Source: Diphasiastrum complanatum
Lineage: Eukaryota > Streptophyta > Lycopodiopsida > Lycopodiales > Lycopodiaceae
Reading direction: 5' to 3'
Length of the DNA stretch: 64,000 nt
NCBI GenBank assembly: GCA_029204225.1
Contig: CM055105.1
Span: 13,126,721-13,190,720 of the forward strand
Below are positions 35,311 through 47,200 of the stretch, one piece after another (positions within the stretch are counted from its first letter, which is position 1; the number at the start of each line of letters is the position of its first letter). The notes under the pieces were generated by a model. The model was given only the letters and a program-made list of their open reading frames with translations, searched no databases and was not told where the DNA came from. The translations under genes and the position numbers were made by a program.

Positions 35311-36059
35311 ATTGTAGGTCAGTAAATACCTTAGAAATTTGCAATTTTTATAAAAATATTGACTAGATTAGAAAATCCAATCTTTTAAGGTGATATCAAA
35401 ACAATTACTAAAAACTAGTAGAACATTTTCTTGAGTCATTGAAAAGTACACATATGAATCAAAATCAGTCTCTATCAAAACATACATGGCAATCATATTT
35501 CAAATGAAGTGTCGGTGCAACGAGAAGATCTACTGCCACAATGAAAAAGCTAGCTTGGGTGAAAAAGTAAGATGAGAAAAAGGAGCGTAGAAGGTCAAGG
35601 AAGAAACATAGAAGAGAAAAAGAGGAAGAAGAAAGGTATGATTTGAAACAAAATGATGTTGCAATTGCTTGCTATTTGAATTATCATTTGTTGTATTAGG
35701 GAGTCATTAAGTCATTGTTGTCCAATTTGTAGCGTCTATGCTTGGACTTGGAACATAAGCTACTATTATATCTTGGTTGGTTCAACTTATCATTAGTTTT
35801 GGTACCCTCATCCATAACATTATCAGAAACTATTTGTACTAGTTTAAAAGGAAAAGCTCATAGGACATAGGAGTGTTCTTAACCCAAAATTGACACTAGG
35901 AAGTAATGATACTAGGAGCAATAAGGAGATCAAATGTAATAAATGAAGGACCACATACTTAATTTAGTAGAAAATATCCAAGTGCCTAGAAATTATCAAA
36001 ATATAAGCAGTTTCAAACAGCATTTGGGATAAATTTAAGAACGAGGAATGGTAAATTTA

Positions 36060-36274
36060 GATTGGGACGAGTCTCAAGATTTCAAGAAAAGAGTCCATTT
36101 TGCAAATTCTAATGAACAATCAAATACCATTGCTATAGAGGAATGGCTACAAAAGCTAGATGAGTTGTTTTAGCTACTTTTTTTAAATGATTTGGCAAAA
36201 ATCACATTTGTTATAATGTGTTTTGGAAGTTTAATTAATACATGGTGGAAAGAAGTTGAAAAATATGAGAGAAC
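36060..36274 (+). mobile_element. Older retroelement gag-like fragment, left part
   Basis: The plus strand reads EEWLQKLDELF, a stop, then LLFLNDLAKITFVIMCFG, INTWWKEVEKYERT, which resembles retrotransposon gag (WW near the core). It is interrupted at 36274 by the Copia-type element and seems to resume at 40936 (NILGSWTTFKAVYSSFHHTI in one frame). Confidence 0.5.
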
Positions 36275-36928
36275 TGTGAAGGATTTCAGATCATTCAAGA
36301 TCCAATCCAAGTCCCAAATCTTTGGTTACAATAAGGAGCAAACCAACAATCTTGCCAATGTAGAAAAATCAGCATCTACATACAAAATGAGATGCAAACT
36401 CTAAGAGATATTGATCAAACATGAACCAAAACATAAAATATGTTTGTTGTCCGTACAATTACAGTACCCTACTGTATTTCACACGTGTGAAACCGAAAAT
36501 AGCAATAAATGATCATTCTACACACAAGATTGCAAGATAACACCAAGATAGTGCACCAATGAGTAGTAGAACCCAAAGAGAACCATGTATAATGATGAAA
36601 TGAGAGATAGAAGAGAGAAGATGTGTCTCTCCACGAGTTACATCCTTTTATAGAGTTTCCAAACCCTATTTGGCCACTTGGCTTTCCCTCCAAAATGTAA
36701 ACCCTACTATTTTTGGGTCTAGATTCAATGTACCCAAAGTTCAAATTTGAATCTCTCTCAAACTTGACTACCAACTTTCTCACACTTTCCAAAAGTGTTT
36801 ATTGAATGTATTTTAAACTAATATAACTTCAAAAAGTTTGTCTCTAAGTCTAAAATGAGTTTTGGCCTCTTATTGACAATTTACCAAAATGTGACTAAAC
36901 TAGACTAAACTAGTTGAAATCTCTCACA
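36275..36928 (-). repeat. 3' LTR of the polymerase-less Copia-type element
   Basis: 654 bp, TG...CA. By hand count it differs from the other LTR at 13 positions. The minus-strand promoter motif CTATAAAAGGATG lies at about 36643-36655. Confidence 0.93.
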
Positions 36929-38408
36929 CTCCCTCTTCAACTAGTTTTGGCATAGTTTTGACAATAGAACTTTGATCCAACTTTAGAATGATCTCCATCC
37001 TAAGTATATATCTTCTTTCTAAGGTTCTAAAGTATCTTTCATAATTGATATAGAGAATAGTGTCCAAATTGGATGCTTCACTATTTCTTACATCAATTTT
37101 ACACATCAAGATATAACTAGAACATGAAGAACCAAATAGAATGTGAATGAAATGATTTCTCCATGTTTCAAACTTTGAACTCTCTGGAAAATTATAATAA
37201 CCAAACAATAAATGTGAGTGATGACCATTTGCTTGCTTGTGTCCTCCAACTTTGTCCTTTCTTGATATGTCTCCACCATAAAACTCCATGAATGAGCCTC
37301 CATCTCCATCTTGCCACAAGAAACCATCAAACCTTGGAAATCCATGAGTAGGTGAGTACATAAATGATGCAAATCCAGCACCACATGACTCCATAAACCA
37401 AGTAAGTTGCACTAGTCCATCTTCAAGATCTACTTGACACAAGAAAATGACCATGAATTCACCAAAAATTGACAATCTCCAAACATTGGCATCAAGTAGC
37501 TCAACACTTGAGAACTTGATCATGGATGAGTGATATAATGAACCTCCAATAGCTTCATTTCCATCAGCAAAACCAGCCAAGAATGCTAGTACAACTCCAA
37601 CAATAAGATATTGCAAGACAATGTAGCTAGTTTGTCCATATCTTGACAATTTGCACACATCCACATGAAATAGCTCAAACATGAGATAGAACAAGTAAAG
37701 TAAACTTGAACAGCACTTCTTTGCTGCTCCTTTGACCTTACTTGAGTCTTCAATAAGATGCAAAAACAGATCCATAACATCTTTGCCAAATAACCTTCCT
37801 TTGATGCTCTTGACTAGCTCCAAATTGCCACCTTTCCTTTTGTGTTGTTGAAGCCCTTTGAGACCAACCTCTTGATCTTCCTCTTGATCATCAAAGTCAT
37901 TGAACAAACTTTGTTTTCCAGATCCATTACTTGCTTTTCCAGTATGAAAACCATGAGAACCAATATCCACTTGCATAGCATCATCTACACAAAAAAATTC
38001 TCCAAAACATGTGAGTAAAGCAAAGTGTGTTGCTTCCACTTGCTTACCTTTCTCTTGATCATCAAAGGTATCAAAGATATGAATATCTTCATACCTGAAC
38101 CTCTGGAAATACTCCCTCTCAAATATATGATCAATATCCAACAATAACTCATCAATGTTTGATCTTGAATTTCCACAAAGGTTAGTGAAAACAATGTCAC
38201 CAATGTCACCATCATAAATCAAAAGATAGATTCCAAACTTTCCATCCAACATGAAGTAGAGTAGGTGAAGATGAGTATCAAACCTAAGAAATCCAGCCCT
38301 CTTGAGTTCATACAAAACCTCAATAAGCTCACCAATGAGATCTCCCTTGTCTTGAAGAAATTGCCTCTCGATTTGTTCCATGTAGTCTTTTCTAACCATC
38401 TCGATCAT
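36924..38408 (-). CDS. Unknown ORF, 494 codons, ending at the 3' LTR
   Basis: An uninterrupted ORF from the ATG at 38408 (MIEMVRKDYMEQIERQFLQD) to a stop five bases inside the 3' LTR. Asp/Glu-rich N-terminal half (FDTFDDQEKGKQVE, FNDFDDQEEDQEVG); aromatic- and Cys-rich middle with hydrophobic segments (YIVLQYLIVGVVLAFLAGF, FGEFMVIFLCQV); His/Gly-rich part (GGHKQANGHHSHLLFGYYNF). No RT (FxDD), integrase or RNase H motif occurs. It occupies the place of pol. Codon-like openness over 1.5 kb is notable, but strong G/T bias on this strand could keep it open by chance. Confidence 0.45.
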   Translation of the reverse strand: MIEMVRKDYMEQIERQFLQDKGDLIGELIEVLYELKRAGFLRFDTHLHLLYFMLDGKFGIYLLIYDGDIGDIVFTNLCGNSRSNIDELLLDIDHIFEREYFQRFRYEDIHIFDTFDDQEKGKQVEATHFALLTCFGEFFCVDDAMQVDIGSHGFHTGKASNGSGKQSLFNDFDDQEEDQEVGLKGLQQHKRKGGNLELVKSIKGRLFGKDVMDLFLHLIEDSSKVKGAAKKCCSSLLYLFYLMFELFHVDVCKLSRYGQTSYIVLQYLIVGVVLAFLAGFADGNEAIGGSLYHSSMIKFSSVELLDANVWRLSIFGEFMVIFLCQVDLEDGLVQLTWFMESCGAGFASFMYSPTHGFPRFDGFLWQDGDGGSFMEFYGGDISRKDKVGGHKQANGHHSHLLFGYYNFPESSKFETWRNHFIHILFGSSCSSYILMCKIDVRNSEASNLDTILYINYERYFRTLERRYILRMEIILKLDQSSIVKTMPKLVEEGV

Positions 38409-39249
38409 GAGTGATCAATTCACAATCATAGAATCCTTTGAGTTGGTGAAGATATGTGAGATCCATGCCTTGGATCTTCCCAAGAACCAATCTTTCATTG
38501 CTCTTTCCTTCATAAGACTCCCTCTTAATGATTGCATCATAAGAAGTAAAAACCTCAAAAATATTAGAAGCCATGAAAAATATGATTAGTACCTTCAACA
38601 TAAGGATGATTGAAGTACTCTCTTTTTTCAAACAAGAACTTCTACTCAATTTTTTAGGTAATGAATCATATGATAATGATTCTTCCTCACTATCATTCAC
38701 AATGACATCATTCAAAGTACATCCTACTTTGAACTCTTCACATACTTCTCTTCTTCTTGACTTGTGACTATCTCCCTCACCAAGTCTCTTGATAGAACCA
38801 TTTGATCTACTTTCTTTATGAAGAAATGTGACTCCACTTGCTGCAAAAATGACTTTCTTGAACTCATCACAAAAGAATGTAGAAGAACCACCTCCTTCAT
38901 GAATGCACCTAGCAACATCTTTTTCCATATGATCAAAGAAATCATTAGCAACAATCTTTTCCAAGGAAGAACCTTCACCACCTCCATTGATGAAGTTAGC
39001 TCTTTCCTTACCTTTTGCATGCTTGCACTTGCCATGAAGAACCATTGAAACACCATCATTATCCTCAAGACTAGCCAAGTTAGCACAAAGATGAACATCT
39101 CCAAGAAGCATATTAGATCTTGACCTAGATCTAGCATAAGGAAGCTTGTTAGACTTTGCATAAGATCCACCAATCTTATTGATGCTAAAAGGTAACTTTG
39201 GAAAGTTGAGACCAATCTCCCTTTCCATTCCATCCTTTTTGTTAGCCAT
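38392..39249 (-). CDS. Unknown ORF, 285 codons, in the polymerase-less element
   Basis: Begins MANKKDGMEREIGLNFPKLP directly after the gag segment in another frame. It is Lys/Ser/Glu-rich (SRSRSNMLLGD, HGKCKHAKGKERANF, KSRRREVCEEF, VNDSEEESLSYDSL) with a hydrophobic stretch IILMLKVLIIFFMAS near residue 225. It overlaps the next ORF by 17 bp. No domain is recognised; it could be coding or merely open in a strongly strand-biased non-coding insert. Confidence 0.4.
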   Translation of the reverse strand: MANKKDGMEREIGLNFPKLPFSINKIGGSYAKSNKLPYARSRSRSNMLLGDVHLCANLASLEDNDGVSMVLHGKCKHAKGKERANFINGGGEGSSLEKIVANDFFDHMEKDVARCIHEGGGSSTFFCDEFKKVIFAASGVTFLHKESRSNGSIKRLGEGDSHKSRRREVCEEFKVGCTLNDVIVNDSEEESLSYDSLPKKLSRSSCLKKESTSIILMLKVLIIFFMASNIFEVFTSYDAIIKRESYEGKSNERLVLGKIQGMDLTYLHQLKGFYDCELITHDRDG

Positions 39250-39261
39250 AACAAAAGCATC

Positions 39262-39680
39262 AAGCTTGAAGCTAACTCATCATTGAATGCCTTAACCCTC
39301 AAAACAAAAGCATGAGTACTCTCTTCCTTCTTTTGCAAACTTTGAAAGATTTGCCTCCTAAGAGTAAGCACTCTTGATGTAGACTTGGATTCATAAAGCT
39401 TCTTCAAAGCTTCCCAAGCCTCCAAAGATGACGTGCACTTACCAACTTCCTTGAAAAGTTCATTGGTGACATTCATCTTAATCATGTGTAGAGCTTTCTT
39501 TGCTCTCTTGTCATGCCTCACTTGATCTTGTTGAGTTGCTGGTCTCTCCTCCAAACCTACAACAATCTCCATCAACTCATTCATCTCCAATAAGGACTCC
39601 ATCCTCACCTTCCAAGTAGAATAGTTGATTGAGGTAAGCCTATCATTGCTCTCCAACATAAATCTACCACTTGTAGCCAT
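39262..39680 (-). CDS. Gag N-terminal region (UBN2-like) of the Copia-type element
   Basis: Starts at the ATG at 39680 (MATSGRFMLESNDRLTSIN) and continues with YSTWKVRMESLLEMNELMEI, KALHMIKMNVTNELFKEVGK, SSLEAWEALKKLYESKSTSR and VLTLRRQIFQSLQKKEESTH up to KAFNDELAS. This is the standard Copia gag start, cut at about 140 residues. The same frame stays open to 38724, but the sequence there is no longer gag-like. Confidence 0.8.
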
Positions 39681-40269
39681 GTTGAAGTGACTTGATCTTC
39701 TCTTTCAACCTGTTCCAATGCACAAAGCACTCTCTTGAATGTCAACAAATGAACTCAAGAAGAAATCACAAAAATATGGAACCTCTCAAATCTCTTCTAA
39801 CACTTCTAACTAGAAAATCAACACATAGAATAGTGAAATCTTGATCAACCTATGATCTATCCTCAATCTAATGATTCTTGCCACTTCCTAAGATTGAAAC
39901 ACACTCAAATGAAGTTCAGTAACCTCACAAACTAGAGATCCAATCAAAATTAGGATTTTGACAAAATCACAAAAAATTGAATATCTCAAATTCTACATGC
40001 AATTTTTAGAAACTTGGTATATCTTCTTGTAGACTCCAATGAGACCTTCCTAATGCACCAAAAATCATCTAATTCTAATAAGCCAAGTGTGAAATTGGAA
40101 TTGATCAAGTATATAACCCTATATTGAGTTTTGACCTACAAAAGATCAATTCTACACATGCAAAAATGCTGATTTTTGAGTAGAGATCAATCTAGCATGC
40201 TCTAGCATTGGTAACTCCTCCAAATCCTTGCTAAAGATGGCTGATCCTTTCATAACCTGAAACACAAGA

Positions 40270-40281
40270 GCTCTGATACCA
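40270..40281 (-). other. Primer-binding site (tRNA-Met type)
   Basis: GCTCTGATACCA on the plus strand, the reverse complement of TGGTATCAGAGC, directly adjacent to the 5' LTR. Confidence 0.9.
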
Positions 40282-40935
40282 TGTGAAGAATTTCAGATCA
40301 TTCAAGATCCAATCCAAGTCCCAAATCTTTGGTTACAATAAGGAGCAAACCAACAATCTTGCCAATGTAGAAAAATCAGCATCTACATACAAAATGAGAT
40401 GCAAACTCTAAGAGATATTGATCAAACATGAACCAAAACATAAAATATGTTTGTTGTCCGTACAATTACAGTACCCTACTGTATTTCACACGTGTGAAAC
40501 CAAAAATAGCAATAAATGATCATTTTACACACAAGATTGCAAGATAACACCAAGATAGTGCACCAATGAGTAGTAGAACCCAAAGAGAACCATGTATAAT
40601 GATGAAATGAGAGATAGAAGAGAGAAGATGTGTCTCTCCACAAGTTACATCCTTTTATAGAATTTTCAAACCCTATTTGGCCACTTGGCTTTCCCTCCAA
40701 AATGTAAACCTTACTATTTTTGGGTTTAAATTCAATGTACCCAAAGTTCAAATTTGAATCTCTCTCAAACTCGACTACCAACTTTTTCACACTTTCCAAA
40801 AGTGTTTATTGAATGTATTTTAAACTAATATAACTTCAAAAAGTTTATCTCTAAGTCTAAAATGAGTTTTGGCCTCTTATTAACAATTTACCAAAATGTG
40901 ACTAAACTAGACTAAACTAGTTGAAATCTCTCACA
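40282..40935 (-). repeat. 5' LTR of the polymerase-less Copia-type element
   Basis: 654 bp, TG...CA, same length as its partner. The promoter motif here reads TCTATAAAAGG on the minus strand, at about 40650-40661. Confidence 0.93.
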
Positions 40936-42100
40936 AGAATTTCATGGACCAAATATACTTGGAAGTTGGACTACATTTAAAGCTGTGTACTCAAGTTTTC
41001 ATCACACCATTCTAGGACGAGGTGTTTTCACCAATAGTGTGAAAATTAGAAAATTAATTCATGTACATTTTCAAATCATGAGTGGCATAATTTTCTTTTG
41101 AAGGTTTTGATGAGCAAAATATATTATCTACAAAGACGTTCAAGAATTGTACCCTCATATATTGAAAGCTATTACGCAATTAACATTCATATACAATATG
41201 ACAATTACACAAGATCAATTTGTAAACATCCTAATGTATTCAATTCATCTTTGCAATGATCAAAACTATCAGCAATTTTAAAATTATTGCAAAGACGAAT
41301 AATGCTTTAGGATTCAAAAGAATTCAAGTTGCTTGTTAGTGGAAAGGGTGATAGCAAGAATTGGGCGATAGCAGTGTATGTTATGCAACAAAATAAAGAG
41401 TTTGAAATTGTATCAATTACTAATTTGAATAGACATATTCAAGAACATGTCTTTCTTTCAAGTGTTAAAAAAGACTAGAAAAATATTTATGTATACACAA
41501 GAAAGAAATATCATAATGTATCTATGCTTATTGAAGAAGATAACTGGATAAAATTGCAAAAGATGAAATGTAAGCTAAGGAAGCGTTGTCCATTGATTCA
41601 TTAGGGGAGCAAGTTCTACAAAAAGAGCCACAAGATGCCATATAGAGATTGGGTACAATTTGGGAGCACAAAGAAATAATGTTGATGAATGTGTCACTCG
41701 ATGTCTTTCATGGACCCACTCCAAATGAAAACTTCAAAATTCAAGAAGGAAATCAATGGGAGGAAAAGAGAATTTTAATCAAATAATAGTGGTAGTACTT
41801 ATAAAATTTTGAATACCCAATCTCTTAAAGGCTACAATGGAGCCAGGGACTAGACCAATCTATTTACCATCAAATAGGTTGTCACAAACCAAAAAGGAAG
41901 AAGTGCACAAAAAGTATAAGAATTACTTGAGCAGAATTCATTTTGCAGAAAAATTCAATTTTTGCTTCACAGCAATATGCAGAGAAATTGAACTCCAATT
42001 GCAGTGCGTGAGCCTTGCTTAATAGAGCATTAAAATGCCTTCCTCAACACTGGTCAAACAGCTTATTGAAGTCGAGACTTCTTCGATATCAAGTATAACT
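40936..42100 (+). other. Older retroelement remnant and spacer
   Basis: Directly after the LTR the plus strand continues the older gag-like sequence. At 41320-41640 there are open pieces (KLLVSGKGDSKNWAIAVYVM and the like) that I cannot assign. No intact gene is seen before 42132. Confidence 0.4.
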
Positions 42101-42131
42101 GGAAACTTAACTCGTAATGGGCAAAAATCTT

Positions 42132-42958
42132 TCATACAAGGTGCTTGCCATATAATAACCAAATGTCTACTAATAATGTTAACAAAACTCCAACTGACAC
42201 TACTCTAACAACCACATTTGTTCGACTAATAAACTCAAAAAATGCTTTTATAACCTGAAGAGAAAGCGTGATAATTCTCAGACGGCTTCTATCCTCCAGC
42301 TTAGAGAAGAATAGCATTGACTTTTGAGCCTGACGGAGGAAATATGCGAGAGAAATTGCTAGAACTGCACCCGACATATTTATCAAAAGAAGAGTATGAT
42401 GGTTAGGGCTCACAACTATGCCAGCCCACAATGCACCAACTATTTGTAACACAGCTAATGCTTTGAAAGCAGAAGTCAAATGCAACATGGAGTTTGTAAG
42501 TTTTTCCAGGCATTCACGAAGCTCATTGGCTGTTGCAGAAAGATCCTTGTCAACTGTTGGACCCACTATCTCTTCATGTTGAAAATCATCCAAGCTTTTT
42601 GGTGGCCCGGTCTTCAGTTTTGTTGCAGAGTGGGATTCCTTGTCAACATCGGTAGAGATTGATCTATTGCTATAAATATGTGCTAGGACGTCAGGAAAGG
42701 AGGCATTATTGGAGTTATCATTGTTGTCCAAAATCTTCAATACCGGCCTTGGTGGGAATGTGCTATGTCTACATGTGATATTGAACATACTTTTAAGCCT
42801 CTTAGTGTTGTACCTTGATGCATCCAATCTAGGAGATTGCTGTACAGTCACACGCAATTTTATAAAGGTTGGAAGAAATGATTCAAAGGGCTTTCCACTT
42901 TGTCTCCAGTATGCCAAGGAGTCAACAGAATCCAACTTTGTGGAGAAGTTTAAAGTAC
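42132..42958 (-). CDS. Exon 2 of the membrane-protein gene
   Basis: 827 bp open to the TAA at 42132. The acceptor on the minus strand is CATGCAG/GTACTTTAAAC. It codes for [20 protein letters not shown] through LLYGKHLV with three membrane segments in the last 110 residues. Confidence 0.75.
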
Positions 42959-44207
42959 CTGCATGATGCATGAACAGGAGTTGAGCAACTAGGGACTCTT
43001 GAAACTAGGAACTTGAACGTTTTGTTTCAAGTTCGTTTTCTAAGTACCCTGAAGAACTTGACTCACCAGATGCTATAATAGGTACTTGTTTCGGTTGGAG
43101 ATTGATTATACATGAAGCTACTATCCTACCAGCTACTGTTGTCTTACTTCTGAGAGTTCATCACGTTTCTCTTTAACCTCTCATAAAACTGACTTGGAAG
43201 AATGTTCTTGGGTTACGAAATAGCATAAAGCATAGACTGACAGTTATGGCCAAAACAATAGACAGAGACCAGAATCCAACAAAATATCCTCATTAGCATC
43301 CATTGAGACCAATCTGTGAAATTAATTGATCAACAATAATGACTTCCTAGGTCAATGCATTAACTTGACAAAAGAGTAAACTAAATAAGAAGCATAATGA
43401 AATCTACAGATGTACAAAACTAGAAGGTTGAACGAAAAGCATCCGTTTTTTGTAAACTTTAGCGATAAAACTTCCAAGATAATAAATTGGTTTCATGAAG
43501 GCAACTATGAAGAGGCTAGGCTGCATTCACCTGAAAAATAGCTCTTTGAGCTCCTCTCAGTTACTTGTAAGCTACCACAATCAACAAGGAGTTGCTCTTG
43601 ACCTCCCCAGTCTTACAAAGAACAAAATTTATTTCTCTCACTCCAATTTGTCTACAAAAATTTCCTGATTCAAATCTCTAATCATACGTAAACTTGTTGC
43701 TTTGAAATCGTTTACTTTTCTTCATGAAAATGCACGCAATAATATGCCTTCAAATTGATGCTCCTACCTAATATTTCATTACCTGAAATGTTTCAAACGT
43801 TTGTGACTTTTTTTGAATTTGGAATGGGTCCCAACTAAGGAGATTCCCGTATGATCAGGAAAACTGCCCAATGACGAAAATGGAATAAGAAAACATTTTC
43901 TTACAGTGTATACTATCATGCATACCTTAAATAACATTACAAGCAGGTGACAGGTCTCAAGCATGCATAAAACAATAGGTCCAATTGAAGATAAAAATGA
44001 CCCAGAAGGACAGCTTACAAGAGGTTCCACTGAGAGTCCGATATGGTGCCACTTATGCTTATGTATGGTTTTCAGCCACGCTCACCCACAACTATAGGGT
44101 TTAAGAAATGAAAAGTTGAAGCAGCCAGAACTTTTGCGTTCCGGACAACATTCTGTTGTGTGCGTTCTGGAATGTCAAGCCAGTAGAACGCATTCCGTTG
44201 GCAACAA

Positions 44208-44259
<52 letters not shown>

Positions 44260-47200
44260 TAGTTGCTCAGAATCGCGTTTCTGGGCAAAAATGTTCCCAA
44301 AAACGCGTTTCTCAGAAACGCGATTTTGGGACTAGAATCATAGAAAAAAGAAATCTAGGAATTAAGTGGCTATTGTAAAATTAATATTGTTTGGCAAAAG
44401 AGTTTCAAAATATTACCATGAGATTCCCCATAAAATTTCCTGCATTTTGAATTCCATATTGTGAAAAAAAAAGCATTGTTCTGGGATGCGTTTCGGAACA
44501 GCCAGTGTAGCTATTTTATATAGATATATGTATATCATAGTTGCAGTTGTGAATTGCTATTCACGGTTCGCAATTCTGGTTAGGGTTTCAAGAATAGTTT
44601 GTTTGTTTTGTTTTCTTTTGGTGGGCAACATGGGTATTAGATTGAAGCTCTTGGCGAGAGCAGTATATTTATGTAGGTTGCCAATAGTTTCAAGTACAAT
44701 GTGATCTTTGTCAAGGTAGATATATAGCTGGAACAATGTTTTATGCTAGATTCAAATTGTCTTAAAATTGTGATTGTTGAGCAATTGGGCCATGGGCAAT
44801 ATGGATATCAAATCAAAGCGCGTTCATTTAGGTTGCCAGTAGTTTTAGGTACAATGCGGTCCAATTCAAGGCCTAAGGAGCTTCCACTGAGAATTTGTAC
44901 AACTTTTCAGATTAAGCCTGATCGACAAACAGGCTTGATAGAAATCATATATATTCCAATTGCATTCTCCAAACCATTCTATCCTTTTTCATGAGACATG
45001 CCAATTGCAGATTACAGCATAACAAACTACGTAAACCTAACTGCACATATCAGACAAATGGGTTCAGGGGGTAGTAGCCCCCCGAAAAACAAGGGTTCCA
45101 GGGGGTGGGGTTGGTTTGGGGGCAATGCCCCCCAACGGCCCCGACAGTAAGGCCTCTTCATGATATGGCCTTCCAACTCCCTGAGCGAAAACACACTTAT
45201 TGGGACCATTTGTGATCGTAACAAACAGGATAGAGGTTAGTTTTGAATTTTTATCCTTGACAGAACCCAACATGGATTAATGCACCTGAACTGGACCATC
45301 CTGCAACCGAAACAATCTGCAAACTACACAATGATTATGCTCTTAATTAGAGCTTTCATCTGATACCCATATTGCCCCAAAAAAAAACAAACTTTAAAAA
45401 TTAAAAAAAAAAACGTTTCTGGAATTTTTTTTAAATTTTCAGAAACGCATTTTTTGAAATTGTTTCTGGACGTGATTCTGAAAGGCATTTTGAAAACGCT
45501 GGGCATCTATGGTCGGAAGAAAGACCATGTAATTTAAATAGCCCTTCTATAAACAACCTTGCTAACTTTGGAGCTTTGACGATTGTTTTGGTCAGAACAA
45601 AGTGTCAACAGTGACCCAAATAGCGTCATGACCCTTCTGGGTCTTAGGCAGGTTCACTATGAAATCCATGGAGATACTTTCCCACTTACCAGCCGGTATA
45701 TTTAAGGGCTGCAGAGCCCTCCTATCCTACGACGCTCTGCTTTATTAACCTGACACTTCTAAAAACTAAGTACATACTGTTGGACGTCCTTTCTTATACT
45801 AGGTTAGAAGAATTGCCTCCGAAGAAGCTCATAAGTCTTTTGAATGCCTTGGTGCCCCGCGCTAGGACTGTCATGACACTCATATAGGACCTACTGCCTA
45901 TAATCCTCTAAACTGGAGACACGTACTCTATCTTTATAGAACAAGTACTCATCCTAAATGGAATAGTGTTTCCATTTCAACCCTTGAGAAAATTGACTCT
46001 CAACCATTGTGGTTTGCTTGGGTAAAACAAACTCTAAGTCCTCAACGTCGTCTAACATATACTAGGACTCATCATCCTCAACGGAAGCTGCCATTTGCTT
46101 GGATGAACTGGCAGCAGCCCCGGGAACTGTTTCTAAAGTCTGTAGTTGTCTGCTCTGAACTGACCTTCAGATGGTGGAGAAGTAAGCATCATGCTGACAC
46201 TTCCCCTCAAGGACTCGAGTAACTCACTATGAATTTGAGTAAAACTCATCTCGTTTATCATAGGCATTCTATTGAGGGCATCTGCTACTGTATTGAACTT
46301 GCCTCTTCCATCTCGGTAGCTGCTGAGTCATTTGGGAAGCTCATGGTTTTTACAAGGTGAACTCGTTTTTTATCTTTTTTAATAAACGGCCCCTTCGGGT
46401 GTGTGTCCCTTTCCCGTGCACACAAACTTCAACTCGTCCACTTCTGTTACCAACTGGAGATGCTGCTCCTTGGTAACAAATTCATCTATATCATCGACGA
46501 ATTCATCTTGCTCTTTAACCTCCATAGGTTCTTTCCCCTTACTGAACCTCAGGGATTCCGTTTCCAGTTAGTCAATGCCTCTCTTCGAGGGTTGATCAGG
46601 TCCCTGAGGAGTGGACATTTTCGGAACAGAAGAGGATGTGCCTCATGTTCTGACTAAAAAAAGAAAAAAGGACTGACTAAAACTGAAAAGAAATGGTAGA
46701 ATACTTAGCTCTGTCTCAGGTCTATACTTCCAGAGAAAGAACAGAAAAACCCCTCAATCTTTCTATGGTTGGCAAAACTGGCTCCCCGAACTGCATGCAA
46801 AATCCGCTGCAAAAAGGAACTGACGGAAGGCAGTCCAAAAAATTTGGCTTCAGATTGGCCGAAAACCCTAGCCGTTTGGCTGTAAGCTGGTTACAGCTGA
46901 AAGACAACTCAAATTTTCGCCAAAAAAAGTGAAAAAACAGCCTATAAACAACGGTGAATAGGCTGGTTTTCGATTTGGAAGCGGGCAAGAGCTACAGCTG
47001 AAGTAGTTTGCCCTAGTATGAGGATACTTTGTGCCAAATTTCAAGTCAAACGGACAAAAACCCCAAAAGCCCCTCGTAGCCCAGTGTAAGGCTGGTAGCA
47101 TGCATGTTGCCAAGTGTCGACCTCGTGGCTCTAACGTGGCCGACTGCATGTCGGTGCCTGACGGGGGCCCCTCCTGCTAACAGGGTCCCTAAGTTGTTAG

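Larger units (their letters stand above)
32215..36060. other. Gene-free AT-rich region
   Basis: No gene or domain recognised. It contains a TCGACTATC-like array (32700-32815), a 71-bp duplicate (32966-33108), a dispersed repeat (34520-34640) and a 52-bp triplicate (35153-35310). ORFs are short and without motifs. Confidence 0.55.
36275..40935 (-). mobile_element. Copia-type LTR element without polymerase, 4.66 kb
   Basis: Two 654-bp LTRs (36275-36928 and 40282-40935) begin TG and end CA. Flanks AGAAC and AGAAT agree at 4 of 5 positions, a likely target duplication. A tRNA-Met primer-binding site directly abuts the 5' LTR, and a purine tract (GAAGAGGGAG on the minus strand, 36929-36938) abuts the 3' LTR. 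The interior holds a gag N-terminal region and two long ORFs (285 and 494 codons) but no protease, integrase or RT motif. It must be mobilised in trans, if at all. It is nested in an older gag-like sequence. Confidence 0.9.

Noticed and set aside
38724-39260. Continuation of the gag frame (Leu/Met-rich) to 38724
   Set aside because: Sequence is no longer gag-like and overlaps the 285-codon ORF in another frame; probably a shadow.
43779-44030. Extra exon of the membrane-protein gene
   Set aside because: Hydrophobic but with no splice sites in matching phase; exons 51762-51963 and 42132-42958 join without it.
44072-44260. ORF with a Tyr-Ile run
   Set aside because: Translation of the (AT)n tract; no other coding signal.
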